From ZC4RG36 sp964652205 (lineage in GTDB: Bacteria > Chloroflexota > Anaerolineae > Aggregatilineales > Phototrophicaceae), in assembly GCA_964652205.1 (NCBI GenBank), contig CAZZAO010000069.1, forward strand, positions 1-29,133: a stretch of 29,133 bases of DNA. The letters are read 5' to 3'. Made by a program: the position numbers and the translations under genes. Under the pieces are notes generated by a model. The model did no database searches, was not told the origin of the DNA, and saw nothing but the letters and a program-made list of their open reading frames with translations. Below, piece by piece: positions 16,870 to 24,100 of this stretch (positions within the stretch are counted from its first letter, which is position 1; the number at the start of each line of letters is the position of its first letter).

Positions 16870-17766
16870 GTGGATCAGCTTGCTTATTCGCGTCTTCAGG
16901 AAGCGTGGCAGTGGATTCAGCTTGGACAGCATGACCACGCGGCCAACCTTCTGACCGTGCTGCTCGCCAGCGATTCGGATAATGTCGAGGCGTGGTGGAT
17001 GCTGGCCGTCGCCAGCAGCGACCCGAACACGCGCCGCCGCGCCTTACGCAGCGTGCTGCGCCTGCGCCCCGACGACCCCCGCGCGTGGCGGATGTTCAAT
17101 GGCCTGGGCGCGCGTCCAGCCATGCAGGAACTGCGGCCAGTCGCCTTTCGCCAGCCGCTTTTAATCGCCGGGGGACAGGCTTCGTCGCCCTTCTATCAGG
17201 CATCGGTCGTCCTGTTTCCGCCTCGACAGCCGCCGCTGCGCCGCCGCGCGCCGAAGCGCGATCTGTGGCGGACGCCACGCTGGGTCATCTACGCGCTGGT
17301 TTCGGCGGCGATGGCGGGAATGCTTGGCTGCGGCCTGCTGCTCTGCACCGTCACTCTGGCTGGCTGGTCGCTCAACAGCCGGTGGCTCGGCGGACGGCTT
17401 CCTGCGGCGACGGCCACCGCGCGCCCCGGTGTGCCGTCGGTTTCGCTGCGCGGCGGGCTGCGTTACGAGCAGTGGCGCGATGGCCGCCTCGACGTGCCGG
17501 GGCAGCTCGATGGCTACAACTTCAGCGGGCGGCATGGCGATCAGGTCGCGGTGCAGGTGAGCGCGCTGGAACTGATGACGCTTCAGCCGGTGATCGGCCT
17601 GTACGGGCCAGCGCAAACCTTATTGATGAGCAGCGGCACGCCGGACAGCGATGCCGCAATCCGGCTGTCGTATGCGCTGCCGTGTGACTGCGAATTTGTG
17701 CTGATCGTGGCCGGCCAGGCATTGACGACCGGCCCCTATCGGCTGATGCTGCGCCATGTCGGCTGA
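16870..17766 (+). CDS. TPR-like / single-TM / PPC-like domain membrane protein (paralogue A)
   Basis: A 298-residue protein with three parts. Residues 1-75 form TPR-like helices with signatures LQEAWQWIQLGQHDHAANLL, NVEAWWMLAVASSD and SVLRLRPDDPRAW. A basic, Pro-rich linker (about 100-140) leads to one membrane helix near residues 138-165. The C-terminal 105 residues resemble a PPC-type beta-sandwich: LDGYNFSGRHGDQVAVQV, then LMTLQPVIGLYGP, and a final GPYRLMLRHVG strand. With no signal peptide, the TPR part should be cytoplasmic and the PPC-like part outside. It is clearly paralogous to the protein at 18475-19716, with the same order of parts and matching key phrases. The start is GTG 16870 with TGAGG (16858-16862) seven bases upstream. 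Function unknown; the layout suggests a scaffold or sensor across the membrane. Confidence 0.75.
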   Translation: MDQLAYSRLQEAWQWIQLGQHDHAANLLTVLLASDSDNVEAWWMLAVASSDPNTRRRALRSVLRLRPDDPRAWRMFNGLGARPAMQELRPVAFRQPLLIAGGQASSPFYQASVVLFPPRQPPLRRRAPKRDLWRTPRWVIYALVSAAMAGMLGCGLLLCTVTLAGWSLNSRWLGGRLPAATATARPGVPSVSLRGGLRYEQWRDGRLDVPGQLDGYNFSGRHGDQVAVQVSALELMTLQPVIGLYGPAQTLLMSSGTPDSDAAIRLSYALPCDCEFVLIVAGQALTTGPYRLMLRHVG

Positions 17767-17811
17767 GATCGGACATGACGCATCATACCCCGACGGAAGC
17801 CGACCCTTTTT

Positions 17812-18000
17812 CTCCCCTCTCCCACCGAGCGAGGGGCCGGGGGTGAGGTCGGCGGGCATGGCGCATCGCGGCCCTGTTCTCTCTCCCCTCGCTGCTTGCG
17901 GAGAGGGGCCGGGGGTGAGGTCGGCGGGCATGACGCATTGCGGCCCTGCTCTCTCTCCCCTCTCCCACCGAGCGAGGGGGCCGGGGGTGAGGTCGGCGGA
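17812..18000. repeat. Tandem repeat, about 71-72 bp period, 2.7 copies
   Basis: Units begin at 17812, 17883 and 17955 with CTCCCCTC. Each contains a CCCCT...AGGGG hairpin followed by GCCGGGGGTGAGGTCGGCGG; units 1 and 2 end in GGCATGRCGCATYGCGGCCCTG. Units 1 and 3 share the hairpin loop CTCCCACCGAGCG, while unit 2 has GCTGCTTGCGGAG. When translated it gives the familiar artefact DLTPGPSP in the minus frames. Non-coding; its end touches the stop codon region of the minus-strand gene at 18019. Confidence 0.85.
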
Positions 18001-18018
18001 TTAAATTGTGCGTTTGGC

Positions 18019-18351
18019 TCAGGTCAGCCCGAATTCCTCGCGCAGCACGTCTTTCGTGCCTTCCGGGCCGGTCATACGCAGCTGAATCGGGCCATCGGCG
18101 GGCATTTCGAGCGCGAAGCTCAGGAACGGGCAGCAGCGCTGTTCCAGCGTCATGAATTCGGCGATGTCGATGCAGATCAGGTCAGCGCGGGAAAAGCGCA
18201 GCGCGTAGCCGTCAGTCAGCTCCTCGACGCTGCGGATGATTCGGCGCAGAATACGATAAAGCTCGGCGTAACGCTTGCGCTGGTCGGGCTTCATGGCCGA
18301 CATGTCGCAGGCGATCACCGCAGGGGTGTGTTCGGTCAGGGTGGTGCTCAT
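18019..18351 (-). CDS. Conserved small Cys-containing protein, function unknown
   Basis: A 110-residue soluble protein beginning MSTTLTEHTPAVIACDMSAM. It has an N-terminal Cys (CDMSAM), an Arg-rich helix QRKRYAELYRILRRIIRS, the phrase ELTDGYALRF, then AEFMTLEQRCCPFLSFALEM with adjacent Cys residues, and TGPEGTKDVLREEF at the end. From memory this pattern recurs in unannotated proteins of several phyla. One Cys plus a Cys pair could bind a metal or act as thiols, but that is inference. The frame is open upstream to 18531, where it would overlap the start of the plus-strand gene; ATG 18351 with AAGGA about nine bases upstream is preferred. It lies between two paralogous membrane-protein genes, on the opposite strand. 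Confidence 0.7.
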   Translation of the reverse strand: MSTTLTEHTPAVIACDMSAMKPDQRKRYAELYRILRRIIRSVEELTDGYALRFSRADLICIDIAEFMTLEQRCCPFLSFALEMPADGPIQLRMTGPEGTKDVLREEFGLT

Positions 18352-18474
18352 GGACAACGATCCTTCTACCTTACAATACAGCGATTCAGGGGGTGAGGTA
18401 TTCTCAATTTTACAACACCAGTCTGGCATAGAGGATGCTGAAAAACACGAGTTGTTCCATAATAAGACGGTTAA

Positions 18475-19716
18475 ATGATCGTGAAGGGAATCGATGACGT
18501 GGCCGACCAAACGCGCAAGCAGCTTCAGCAAGCCTACGAGTTCATCAAGGCCGGACAGCGCGAGCAGGCGGGGGCGCTTCTGGTCTCAATCCTCAAGCAG
18601 GATCGGAATAATGCCGATGCCTGGTGGCTGCTGGCGAACGCCTCGAACGACTCGGACAGGGCGCGGCAGGCGCTGGAAAACGTGCTGCGGCTTCGCCCGG
18701 ACGACGTCCGCGCCCGCGACAGGCTCGATAAGCTGATCGGCGCGCCGCCCGCAGCGCCGCCGAGCGCTCATTTCTCGATGCCGATCAGCCCATCGACCTC
18801 TGCCGATGATCCGTTCGGCGCGGCGGGCAGCAGTGATGACCCGTTCGCGTCGTTTCCCACGCCGTCGTGGAGCGATCCCGCGCCGAAGGCCAATGACCTG
18901 CCGATGGTCTCGCCCTTTGGTGACTTCAACCTCGACAACCTTGACGTGGCAGCGGACATTCCTTTCCCTGATGAGCCGGACGGGATTCCGACGAAGGGGA
19001 CGTCCGGCAGCATCATTTCCCGACCGGGCGCGCGCACGGTCAACAGCGCGCCGAGCGACCCGTTCGGCAGCGTGACCTATGGCGATGACCCGTTCGCCGA
19101 CGTCGGCGCGCTGCGTCCAGCGCGGAAAGGGGCTGATCCGCTCGCGCCGCCGAGACGCTCTGGCCCGAATCCGGTGGTTATCGTGCTGCTGCTGGCGGTT
19201 TTCGGCTGTGTCGCCTGCACGGCTATCGGCCTCATCGGCGGGGGCGGCAGGCTGCTGCAAATGGGGCAGCAGTTCCTGCTCACCGTGACAGCCAACCCGG
19301 ATTTCCAGGATTTTGCGACCGTGGCTGCGTCCAGCGGGACGCTAGCCGCGTTTTCAGCGAATAGTGGCAGCGGCCAGGCGCTGCCGACCGGCCTGACCAA
19401 TCGCGGCTCGTTGAGCTACGGCCAGGTGTTGAGCAACACCGTCGCCGGGACGAAGGATGATAGCTGGACGTTCACCGGTAAGGCGGGCGATCAAGTGACT
19501 ATCGAAGCTGACGCCAGCAATGAAAGCCTTGATCCGCAGCTTGCGCTCTACGATACCAGCCGCAGGCAGATCGCTCAGAATGACGACATCGACTTCGGCA
19601 CCAACAAAAACGCGCGCCTCATCGTCACGCTGCCTGAAACAGGAACCTATACGATTGTCGTCAGCGCCTTTGGCTCTGGCGGCGCGTACACGCTCCATCT
19701 CTCGCGGCAGTCGTAA
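18475..19716 (+). CDS. TPR-like / single-TM / PPC domain membrane protein with DPF motifs (paralogue B)
   Basis: A 413-residue protein with the same plan as the one at 16870-17766. TPR-like helices at residues about 15-85 carry LQQAYEFIKAGQREQAGALL, NADAWWLLANASND and NVLRLRPDDVRARDRL. A long acidic Pro/Ser/Asp-rich linker (about 90-230) contains DDPFG, DDPFA, SDPFG and DDPFA near residues 111, 119, 196 and 204. One membrane helix follows at about 233-257 (VVIVLLLAVFGCVACTAIGL). The last 100 residues are a PPC-type domain: DDSWTFTGKAGDQVTIEADA, LDPQLALYDTSRRQIAQNDD, LPETGTYTIVVSAFGSGGAY. The start is uncertain: ATG 18475 has no ribosome site, whereas GTG 18499 (codon 9) has AAGGGA nine bases upstream and matches the start of the paralogue. 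Function unknown. Confidence 0.8.
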   Translation: MIVKGIDDVADQTRKQLQQAYEFIKAGQREQAGALLVSILKQDRNNADAWWLLANASNDSDRARQALENVLRLRPDDVRARDRLDKLIGAPPAAPPSAHFSMPISPSTSADDPFGAAGSSDDPFASFPTPSWSDPAPKANDLPMVSPFGDFNLDNLDVAADIPFPDEPDGIPTKGTSGSIISRPGARTVNSAPSDPFGSVTYGDDPFADVGALRPARKGADPLAPPRRSGPNPVVIVLLLAVFGCVACTAIGLIGGGGRLLQMGQQFLLTVTANPDFQDFATVAASSGTLAAFSANSGSGQALPTGLTNRGSLSYGQVLSNTVAGTKDDSWTFTGKAGDQVTIEADASNESLDPQLALYDTSRRQIAQNDDIDFGTNKNARLIVTLPETGTYTIVVSAFGSGGAYTLHLSRQS

Positions 19717-19735
19717 ATCGACCGCGCCCGGAAAC

Positions 19736-19768
19736 CACAACCGACGCTCATCACGAGCGTCGGTTGTG
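19736..19768. terminator. Bidirectional hairpin between convergent genes
   Basis: Perfect 14-base-pair stem CACAACCGACGCTC (19736-19749) with GAGCGTCGGTTGTG (19755-19768), loop ATCAC. It stands 19 bases after the TPR/PPC stop codon and 48 bases from the sixA-like stop codon. Neither side has a strong U-tract, so termination efficiency is uncertain. Confidence 0.6.
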
Positions 19769-19816
19769 ATTCATCCCTCGCGCGTTCGATCCCGATGATG
19801 CCTTCGCGCCTGCGCG

Positions 19817-20311
19817 TCAGACCATGACTTCCTGATTGAAATCGACCACCTCAACCGATTTGTCGTTGCGGATCAGCATCAACTGGCCGGTCTGAGTGTA
19901 GTCATTCTCCTGACTCCTGACGAAGCTGTCGTCGGTCAGGAAGTGTCTGATCGCCGCGATCACTGCGCCATGCGTGCAGATCATGACATTCTGGTCGCCG
20001 CGCTGCGTCAGCTCAGCGCAAAACGACTGCGTCCGCGCGGCCAGTTCCTCGAAAGTTTCCTGATAATACTCGGTCAGCCGGGGATCAGTTACGAATGTTT
20101 TGCCGGTCGCCGCGCTGACAATTGCGGCGGTCTGGCGACAGCGCAGCACGTCGGAACACATCTGATAATCAGACTCGACGTGAACCAGATACTGGCCGAG
20201 CCGTCGAATCGGCGCGATGCCTTCGGGCAGCAGCTCTGCCGTCAGCACGCGGCTGCCGTAGCGCTCGTTCGGGGGGATCGCCATGCCGTGGCGAAAGAGA
20301 TAGATCGTCAT
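19817..20311 (-). CDS. sixA: Histidine phosphatase superfamily protein, SixA-like
   Basis: A 164-residue single-domain member of the histidine phosphatase (phosphoglycerate-mutase-like) superfamily. The catalytic RHG motif is in IYLFRHGMA at residues 3-11. The phosphate-pocket Arg residues appear in SDVLRCRQTAAIV, an acid/base Glu may be in LTEYYQETFEELA, and the second catalytic His is in MICTHGAVIAAIRHF. The small size and RHGxA motif with SDVLRCRQTA fit SixA, which removes phosphate from histidine phosphotransfer domains; a sugar- or cofactor-phosphatase role is an alternative. The gene follows metG after 82 bases on the same strand and may be co-transcribed. ATG 20311 has only a modest ribosome site (GAGCAG). 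Confidence 0.8.
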   Translation of the reverse strand: MTIYLFRHGMAIPPNERYGSRVLTAELLPEGIAPIRRLGQYLVHVESDYQMCSDVLRCRQTAAIVSAATGKTFVTDPRLTEYYQETFEELAARTQSFCAELTQRGDQNVMICTHGAVIAAIRHFLTDDSFVRSQENDYTQTGQLMLIRNDKSVEVVDFNQEVMV

Positions 20312-20393
20312 ATCTGCTCGCGGCGTTCAAACGCAGGCAAAAGGCCAGCAGCGGCCTGTAGGCGAACTGGCTGCTGGCACAGCGGACGGATAG

Positions 20394-22193
20394 CTAAGGG
20401 ACGATGTCGTGTTCGTCGCGCGGCGCGCCGAGGAAGGCCCGCTCCTGATCGACGATTTCCGGGTCGAGCTTGACGAACAGCGCCTGTGGCTCGCGCAGCG
20501 CCTGACCGGCCTTCAGGCTGCTCGGCTCCCAGCGGCCACGGGCGTTAGTGGCGTCGTAGATCAGCCCTTCGTGGTCGCGCGTGCTTTCGTGATAGGTTTC
20601 GATTCGCAGCTCGCCGAAAAGCAGGTCGTCGTAGCCGAGGTATTCGTGCAGCCTCTGCGCGCTGTGCGGCAGGAATGGCGCGAGCAGAATCTTCAGGTTG
20701 TCGATTACCCGGAGAATGGTGTAGACCGAGCGAGCCGCGTCGTCGGGATCAGTCTTGATTGCCTTCCACGGCGCGCGCCGGTCGAGGTAGACGTTGGCCT
20801 CGCGCACCAGCGCCATCGCCGCCTGAAGCGCGTCGCGCAGCCGCACCTGCTCGATCAGCCCGCCGATCTCGCCGAAGCCAAGCTCGACATGATTCAGAAT
20901 CTCGATGTCGTCATATGTCAGCGCGCCGCCGTTGGGGACCTTGCCGTCGAAGCGCTTATAGGCGAAAGTCAGCATCCGATTGGCGAGGTTGCCCCAGGCC
21001 GCGACCAGTTCATTGTTGACACGGCTGAAGAAGCCGTCCCACGAGAAGTCGGAGTCGGCCTTCTCAGGGAAAGTCATGGCGACGTAGTAACGGATGGCGT
21101 CGGCCTGATAGCGCTCAAGGATGTCCGGGACCCAGATGGCCCAGTTGCGGCTCTTGGAGAACTGCCGGCCCTCGATGTTCATGAATTCGTTGGCCGGGAC
21201 GTCGTAGGGCAGTTGCAGCGGCGTCTCGCCGCCATCGTTGTAGATGCCGTCGATCCCCATCAGCTCGGCCTGCCAGATGACGGTATGGAAGGGGATATTG
21301 TCCTTGCCGATGAAGTTATAGATCTGCGCTTCCGGGTTGTACCACCACTGCTTCCAGGCGTCAGGCTGGCCGATATTTTTGGCCCACTCGATGCTGGCGG
21401 TGAAATAGCCCATGACCGCCTCGAACCAGACGTACAGGCGCTTGCCGTTCCAACCTTCGAGCGGAACCGGAATCCCCCAGTCGATGTCGCGCGTGATCGG
21501 TCGTCCGCGCAGTCCCTCGTTGATGAAGTTACGTGAGAAGGTGGTCACATTGGGACGCCAGTGGCTTTCGTGCGCGGCGATGTAGTCCAGCAGGCGCTCG
21601 GTGAACAGGCTCAGGTCGAGGAAGTAATGCTCGGCCTCGCGGACGATCAGGTGATCTTCAGGATGAATCTTGCTGCGCGGGTTGATGAGTTTGGTCGCGT
21701 CGAGCAGATTGCCGCAGTTATCGCACTGGTCGCCGCGCGCGTCGGGATAGTGGCAGATGTAGCACTCACCCTCAACATAACGGTCGGGCAGGAAGCGGCG
21801 CTCCAGCTCGCTGTACATCAACTGCTGCGTTTCCTTGTACAGGTCGCCGCGCTCCAGCAGCAGCAAGAAGATGTCCTGCGCGATTTTGTAATGGTTCTCG
21901 GTATCGGTGTGCGTGAACAGGTCATAGCTGATGCCGAGTTTCTGCTGGGTTTGCAGGAAGCGGCGGTGATAGTGCTCGAAGATTTCGCGCGGGCTGATTC
22001 CCCGCTTGTCCGCCTCGACCGAGATCGGCGTGCCGTGGCTGTCTGAGCCGGAAACCATCAGCACGGTATTGTCCTTCAGCCGGTGATAGCGGGCGAAGAT
22101 GTCGGCGGGCAGGTAGGCCCCCGCCAGATGGCCGACGTGCAGATCGCCATTGGCATACGGCCACGCGACGGAGACGTGAATGTGTTTGGGCAT
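20394..22193 (-). CDS. metG: Methionyl-tRNA synthetase
   Basis: A 599-residue class I synthetase that charges tRNA-Met for initiation and elongation. The HIGH-type motif is PYANGDLHVGH (residues 12-22). A zinc knuckle has two C-x2-C pairs at about residues 143-160 (CYICHYPDARGDQCDNCG). The KMSKS-type loop is QFSKSRNW near residue 344. Met-pocket phrases such as VSVAWPYANG and FIGKDNIPFH are also present. The anticodon-binding helical domain follows; the C-terminal tRNA-binding EMAP-like domain found in some MetG proteins is absent, and the length fits the short form. ATG 22193 has TAAGGA with a five-base gap. Its main candidate promoter is 350 bases upstream, with an intrinsic terminator in between, so attenuation control is suspected. 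Confidence 0.97.
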   Translation of the reverse strand: MPKHIHVSVAWPYANGDLHVGHLAGAYLPADIFARYHRLKDNTVLMVSGSDSHGTPISVEADKRGISPREIFEHYHRRFLQTQQKLGISYDLFTHTDTENHYKIAQDIFLLLLERGDLYKETQQLMYSELERRFLPDRYVEGECYICHYPDARGDQCDNCGNLLDATKLINPRSKIHPEDHLIVREAEHYFLDLSLFTERLLDYIAAHESHWRPNVTTFSRNFINEGLRGRPITRDIDWGIPVPLEGWNGKRLYVWFEAVMGYFTASIEWAKNIGQPDAWKQWWYNPEAQIYNFIGKDNIPFHTVIWQAELMGIDGIYNDGGETPLQLPYDVPANEFMNIEGRQFSKSRNWAIWVPDILERYQADAIRYYVAMTFPEKADSDFSWDGFFSRVNNELVAAWGNLANRMLTFAYKRFDGKVPNGGALTYDDIEILNHVELGFGEIGGLIEQVRLRDALQAAMALVREANVYLDRRAPWKAIKTDPDDAARSVYTILRVIDNLKILLAPFLPHSAQRLHEYLGYDDLLFGELRIETYHESTRDHEGLIYDATNARGRWEPSSLKAGQALREPQALFVKLDPEIVDQERAFLGAPRDEHDIVP

Positions 22194-22344
22194 GATCGTC
22201 CTTACATGAGTGCCGGGCGCTGAGTAACGAGTGCTGAGTCACATGCGATGCGGGTAAGTTCGCGCTCAGGTTCAGCCTCGGTGGCATCAAGCATAACCGA
22301 TGACAGGCCAATTCCGATACGTTTTTACTCAGCATCTGGAAACA

Positions 22345-22372
22345 AAAACCGCCTGTGCAGACAGACGGTTTT
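22345..22372 (-). terminator. Intrinsic terminator inside the metG leader
   Basis: On the minus strand AAAACCGTCTGT, loop CTGC, ACAGGCGGTTTT: twelve positions with one mismatch, followed by a TGTTT U-rich tail that continues the T-run. It lies 150 bases before the metG start and 25 bases after the end of the 29-codon leader ORF. A five-pair hairpin (GCGCC/GGCGC, 22391-22405) lies just upstream. Confidence 0.7.
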
Positions 22373-22397
22373 CAGGGTGTTTCGTCAGGGGCGCCTT

Positions 22398-22487
22398 TCA
22401 GGCGCGCGTGACCAGCCTGCGTCTGTCCTCGAAAGAGAGCAGGGGCGACATTCGCATCGGTTCGATCCCGAAGTAAGGCATGGTCAT
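22398..22487 (-). CDS. Possible 29-residue leader peptide of metG
   Basis: Small ORF on the minus strand between a strong promoter and an intrinsic terminator upstream of metG. It encodes MTMPYFGIEPMRMSPLLSFE followed by DRRRLVTRA. Four of 29 residues are Met, at positions 1, 3, 11 and 13, which is unusual and fits a leader peptide that senses charged tRNA-Met. No good Shine-Dalgarno sequence precedes it (CAAAGACTC only), so translation is not assured, and the ORF may be chance within a small RNA. The stop codon lies inside the GCGCC/GGCGC hairpin. Confidence 0.3.
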   Translation of the reverse strand: MTMPYFGIEPMRMSPLLSFEDRRRLVTRA

Positions 22488-22537
22488 GATGAGTCTTTGC
22501 TAGCGCGGCAGTCGCTTGCTAGGCCGACGATGCTACC

Positions 22538-22567
22538 AGTATAAAGAAGGAATGCGGCGCGAGTCAA
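22538..22567 (-). promoter_or_regulatory. Strong promoter of the metG leader or a small RNA
   Basis: On the minus strand TTGACT (22562-22567) and TATACT (22538-22543) with an 18-base spacer, ten of twelve consensus matches. Transcription would start near 22531 and meet the terminator at 22345-22372 after about 180 bases, before reaching metG. Confidence 0.7.
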
Positions 22568-22761
22568 CGGGAAGGCCGTCGCTTTCCTTAATTCGGGTTG
22601 CAAACGCGCGGCTGAAGCGCCATTTGTGCAGTTTAGTGAGATTTGATCGGGGATTTTATAGATATTTTTAACAGTTTCACCCTGTTCATTTCATGCTAGA
22701 GGGACGATAATGTATGTTATACCGTATGCCAGATTGCGCGTGAGACGCGCGGAGAGTCCCC

Positions 22762-22941
22762 ATGTTTCTGCCTACTGATTTCCTTGTCCAGGAACGCCTT
22801 CAGGAGCGCGAGCGCGAAGTTGAGAAGCTTCAGCTTGTCCGCCTGGTGACTGACGGCCTGACCGACCAGCTTCAGCGCTACGGCGCGCACCTGTTCGGCG
22901 GCAATAAGGCTGATAAGCAGCCGAAGCCGAGCAAGAACTAA
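22762..22941 (+). CDS. Small helical protein of 59 residues, unknown
   Basis: Unrecognised small gene with good expression signals. It begins MFLPTDFLVQERLQEREREV, continues EKLQLVRLVTDGLTDQLQRY, and ends GAHLFGGNKADKQPKPSKN. The first 40 residues form a strongly charged amphipathic helix, possibly a coiled coil; the tail is basic and Lys/Pro-rich. GGAGAG (22751-22756) precedes ATG 22762 by five bases, and a 13-pair hairpin terminator follows the stop codon by 24 bases. An AT-rich region with GATAAT (22706-22711) and TATACC (22718-22723) lies upstream. There is no signal peptide or membrane segment. The third-position GC preference in many codons fits a real gene. Confidence 0.7.
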   Translation: MFLPTDFLVQERLQEREREVEKLQLVRLVTDGLTDQLQRYGAHLFGGNKADKQPKPSKN

Positions 22942-22965
22942 GCGTCATGCTTGACGAATAACCAG

Positions 22966-22997
22966 AGGCCGCCGGTGAACTTCACCGGCGGCCTTTC
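22966..22997 (+). terminator. Intrinsic terminator after the 59-residue gene
   Basis: AGGCCGCCGGTGA (22966-22978), loop ACT, TCACCGGCGGCCT (22982-22994), then TTC. A perfect 13-pair GC-rich stem but only a short U-tail. It also stands at the 3' end of the convergent SPFH gene and may serve both. Confidence 0.7.
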
Positions 22998-23016
22998 GAT
23001 TCCGGTCGATGGCGCG

Positions 23017-23976
23017 CTAGCTGCCGTTGTTGTCTGGCAGCGTCGGCACGGTCGGATTGAGCGGCGGATGAGTGTCCTGCGCGGGGCCGCTCAACTGAAT
23101 CGACCCGGCGATCTGACTGAGCAGCGAGGTCAGTTCCAGCGGGACGACGAACTTGGTCGATGGGCTGCTGCCGATGCCGCGCAGCATCTCGACATACTGG
23201 AGCGTCATGGTGTTGCTGCCCAGTTCCCGCGCCAGTGAGTCGAGCGCCTGCAAACCGGCGGCGTAACCCTGCGCGCGCAAGACCTGCGCCTGACGCTCAC
23301 CTTCTGCCTGGAGAATAGCCGATTGTCTCTGACCTTCAGCGCGCAGAATGGCCGCCGTTTTCTCCCCTTCGGCCACCGCAACGGCGGCGGATCGCTCGCC
23401 GTCGGCGCGGGTGACGGTCGCGCGGCGCTCGCGCTCGGCGGTCATCTGTCGCGTCATCGCGTCCTTGATGTCACGCGGCGGATCGACTTCGCGGATTTCG
23501 ACGCGCGTCACTTTCAGGCCCCATAACTCGGTGACTTCATCCAGCTTGACGCGCAGCGTGTCGTTAATGCCTTCGCGCTTCGCCAGCACATCGTCGAGGT
23601 CGATGTCGCCGATGACCGCGCGCAGCGTCGTCGCGGCGATATTGAGCGAAGCGCGCACGACGTCATCGACCTGAATGATCGACAGCGACGGCTCGACGAC
23701 CCGATAATACATCAGAAAGTCGATGTCGATGGTGGTGTTGTCTTTCGAGATGGCCGTTTGCTTGGGGATTTCGAGAAAGCGCTCGCGCATATCCACGCGC
23801 ACTGCCCGCTCGACGAACGGGATAATCAGGACGACCCCCGGCCCGCGCGTCCCGGCGTAACGACCGAGCGAGAAAACCACCAGCCGCTCGAACTGTGGCA
23901 CGATGCGGATGAAGGTGAACAGCAGGTAGAGAAAGAACAGAACAATCAGAATGAGCAGGATCGACGGAAATTCCAT
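23017..23976 (-). CDS. SPFH/Band 7 (stomatin/slipin-like) membrane protein
   Basis: A 319-residue protein with an N-terminal membrane helix (FPSILLILIVLFFLYLLFTF) and an SPFH domain: IRIVPQFERLVVFSLGRY, GPGVVLIIPFVERAVRVDMR, then SKDNTTIDIDFLMYYRVVEP and WGLKVTRVEIREVDPP. A long Glu/Ala/Arg/Gln-rich coiled coil follows (about residues 175-245, with repeats such as AEGEKTAAILRAEGQRQSA), then a short Pro-rich tail. This is the slipin/QmcA type that forms oligomeric rings in membrane microdomains, usually together with an NfeD protein. That partner is encoded 124 bases upstream on the same strand, supporting a two-gene operon. ATG 23976 has AAGGA eight bases upstream. Confidence 0.95.
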   Translation of the reverse strand: MEFPSILLILIVLFFLYLLFTFIRIVPQFERLVVFSLGRYAGTRGPGVVLIIPFVERAVRVDMRERFLEIPKQTAISKDNTTIDIDFLMYYRVVEPSLSIIQVDDVVRASLNIAATTLRAVIGDIDLDDVLAKREGINDTLRVKLDEVTELWGLKVTRVEIREVDPPRDIKDAMTRQMTAERERRATVTRADGERSAAVAVAEGEKTAAILRAEGQRQSAILQAEGERQAQVLRAQGYAAGLQALDSLARELGSNTMTLQYVEMLRGIGSSPSTKFVVPLELTSLLSQIAGSIQLSGPAQDTHPPLNPTVPTLPDNNGS

Positions 23977-24100
23977 GAGTGATGTCCTTTTGTGACGAGG
24001 CTAAAGCTGCGTGACTGCAAATTGAGAGCCGGGAAAGCGCCAGGGCAAGCCCCTGCTGATTCGCGCTTTTCCTCGGGCCTCATCCCTCGACTCCCCATTT

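Noticed and set aside
17812..18000. CRISPR array
   Set aside because: Only 2.7 units with a 71-72 bp period, no unique spacers of constant size and no cas genes; this is a hairpin repeat.
17896..18396. 166-residue plus-strand frame overlapping the tandem repeat
   Set aside because: It starts inside the repeat and runs antisense to the conserved Cys-containing protein; the translation is repeat artefact.
22393..22479. tRNA-like elements on the plus strand: GGTTCGATCCC T-arm and partly pairing ends GCCTTTC/GTAAGGC
   Set aside because: No D-arm or anticodon arm can be formed, the spacing (87 bases) needs a class II arm that I cannot find, and the opposite strand has a better explanation as the metG leader.
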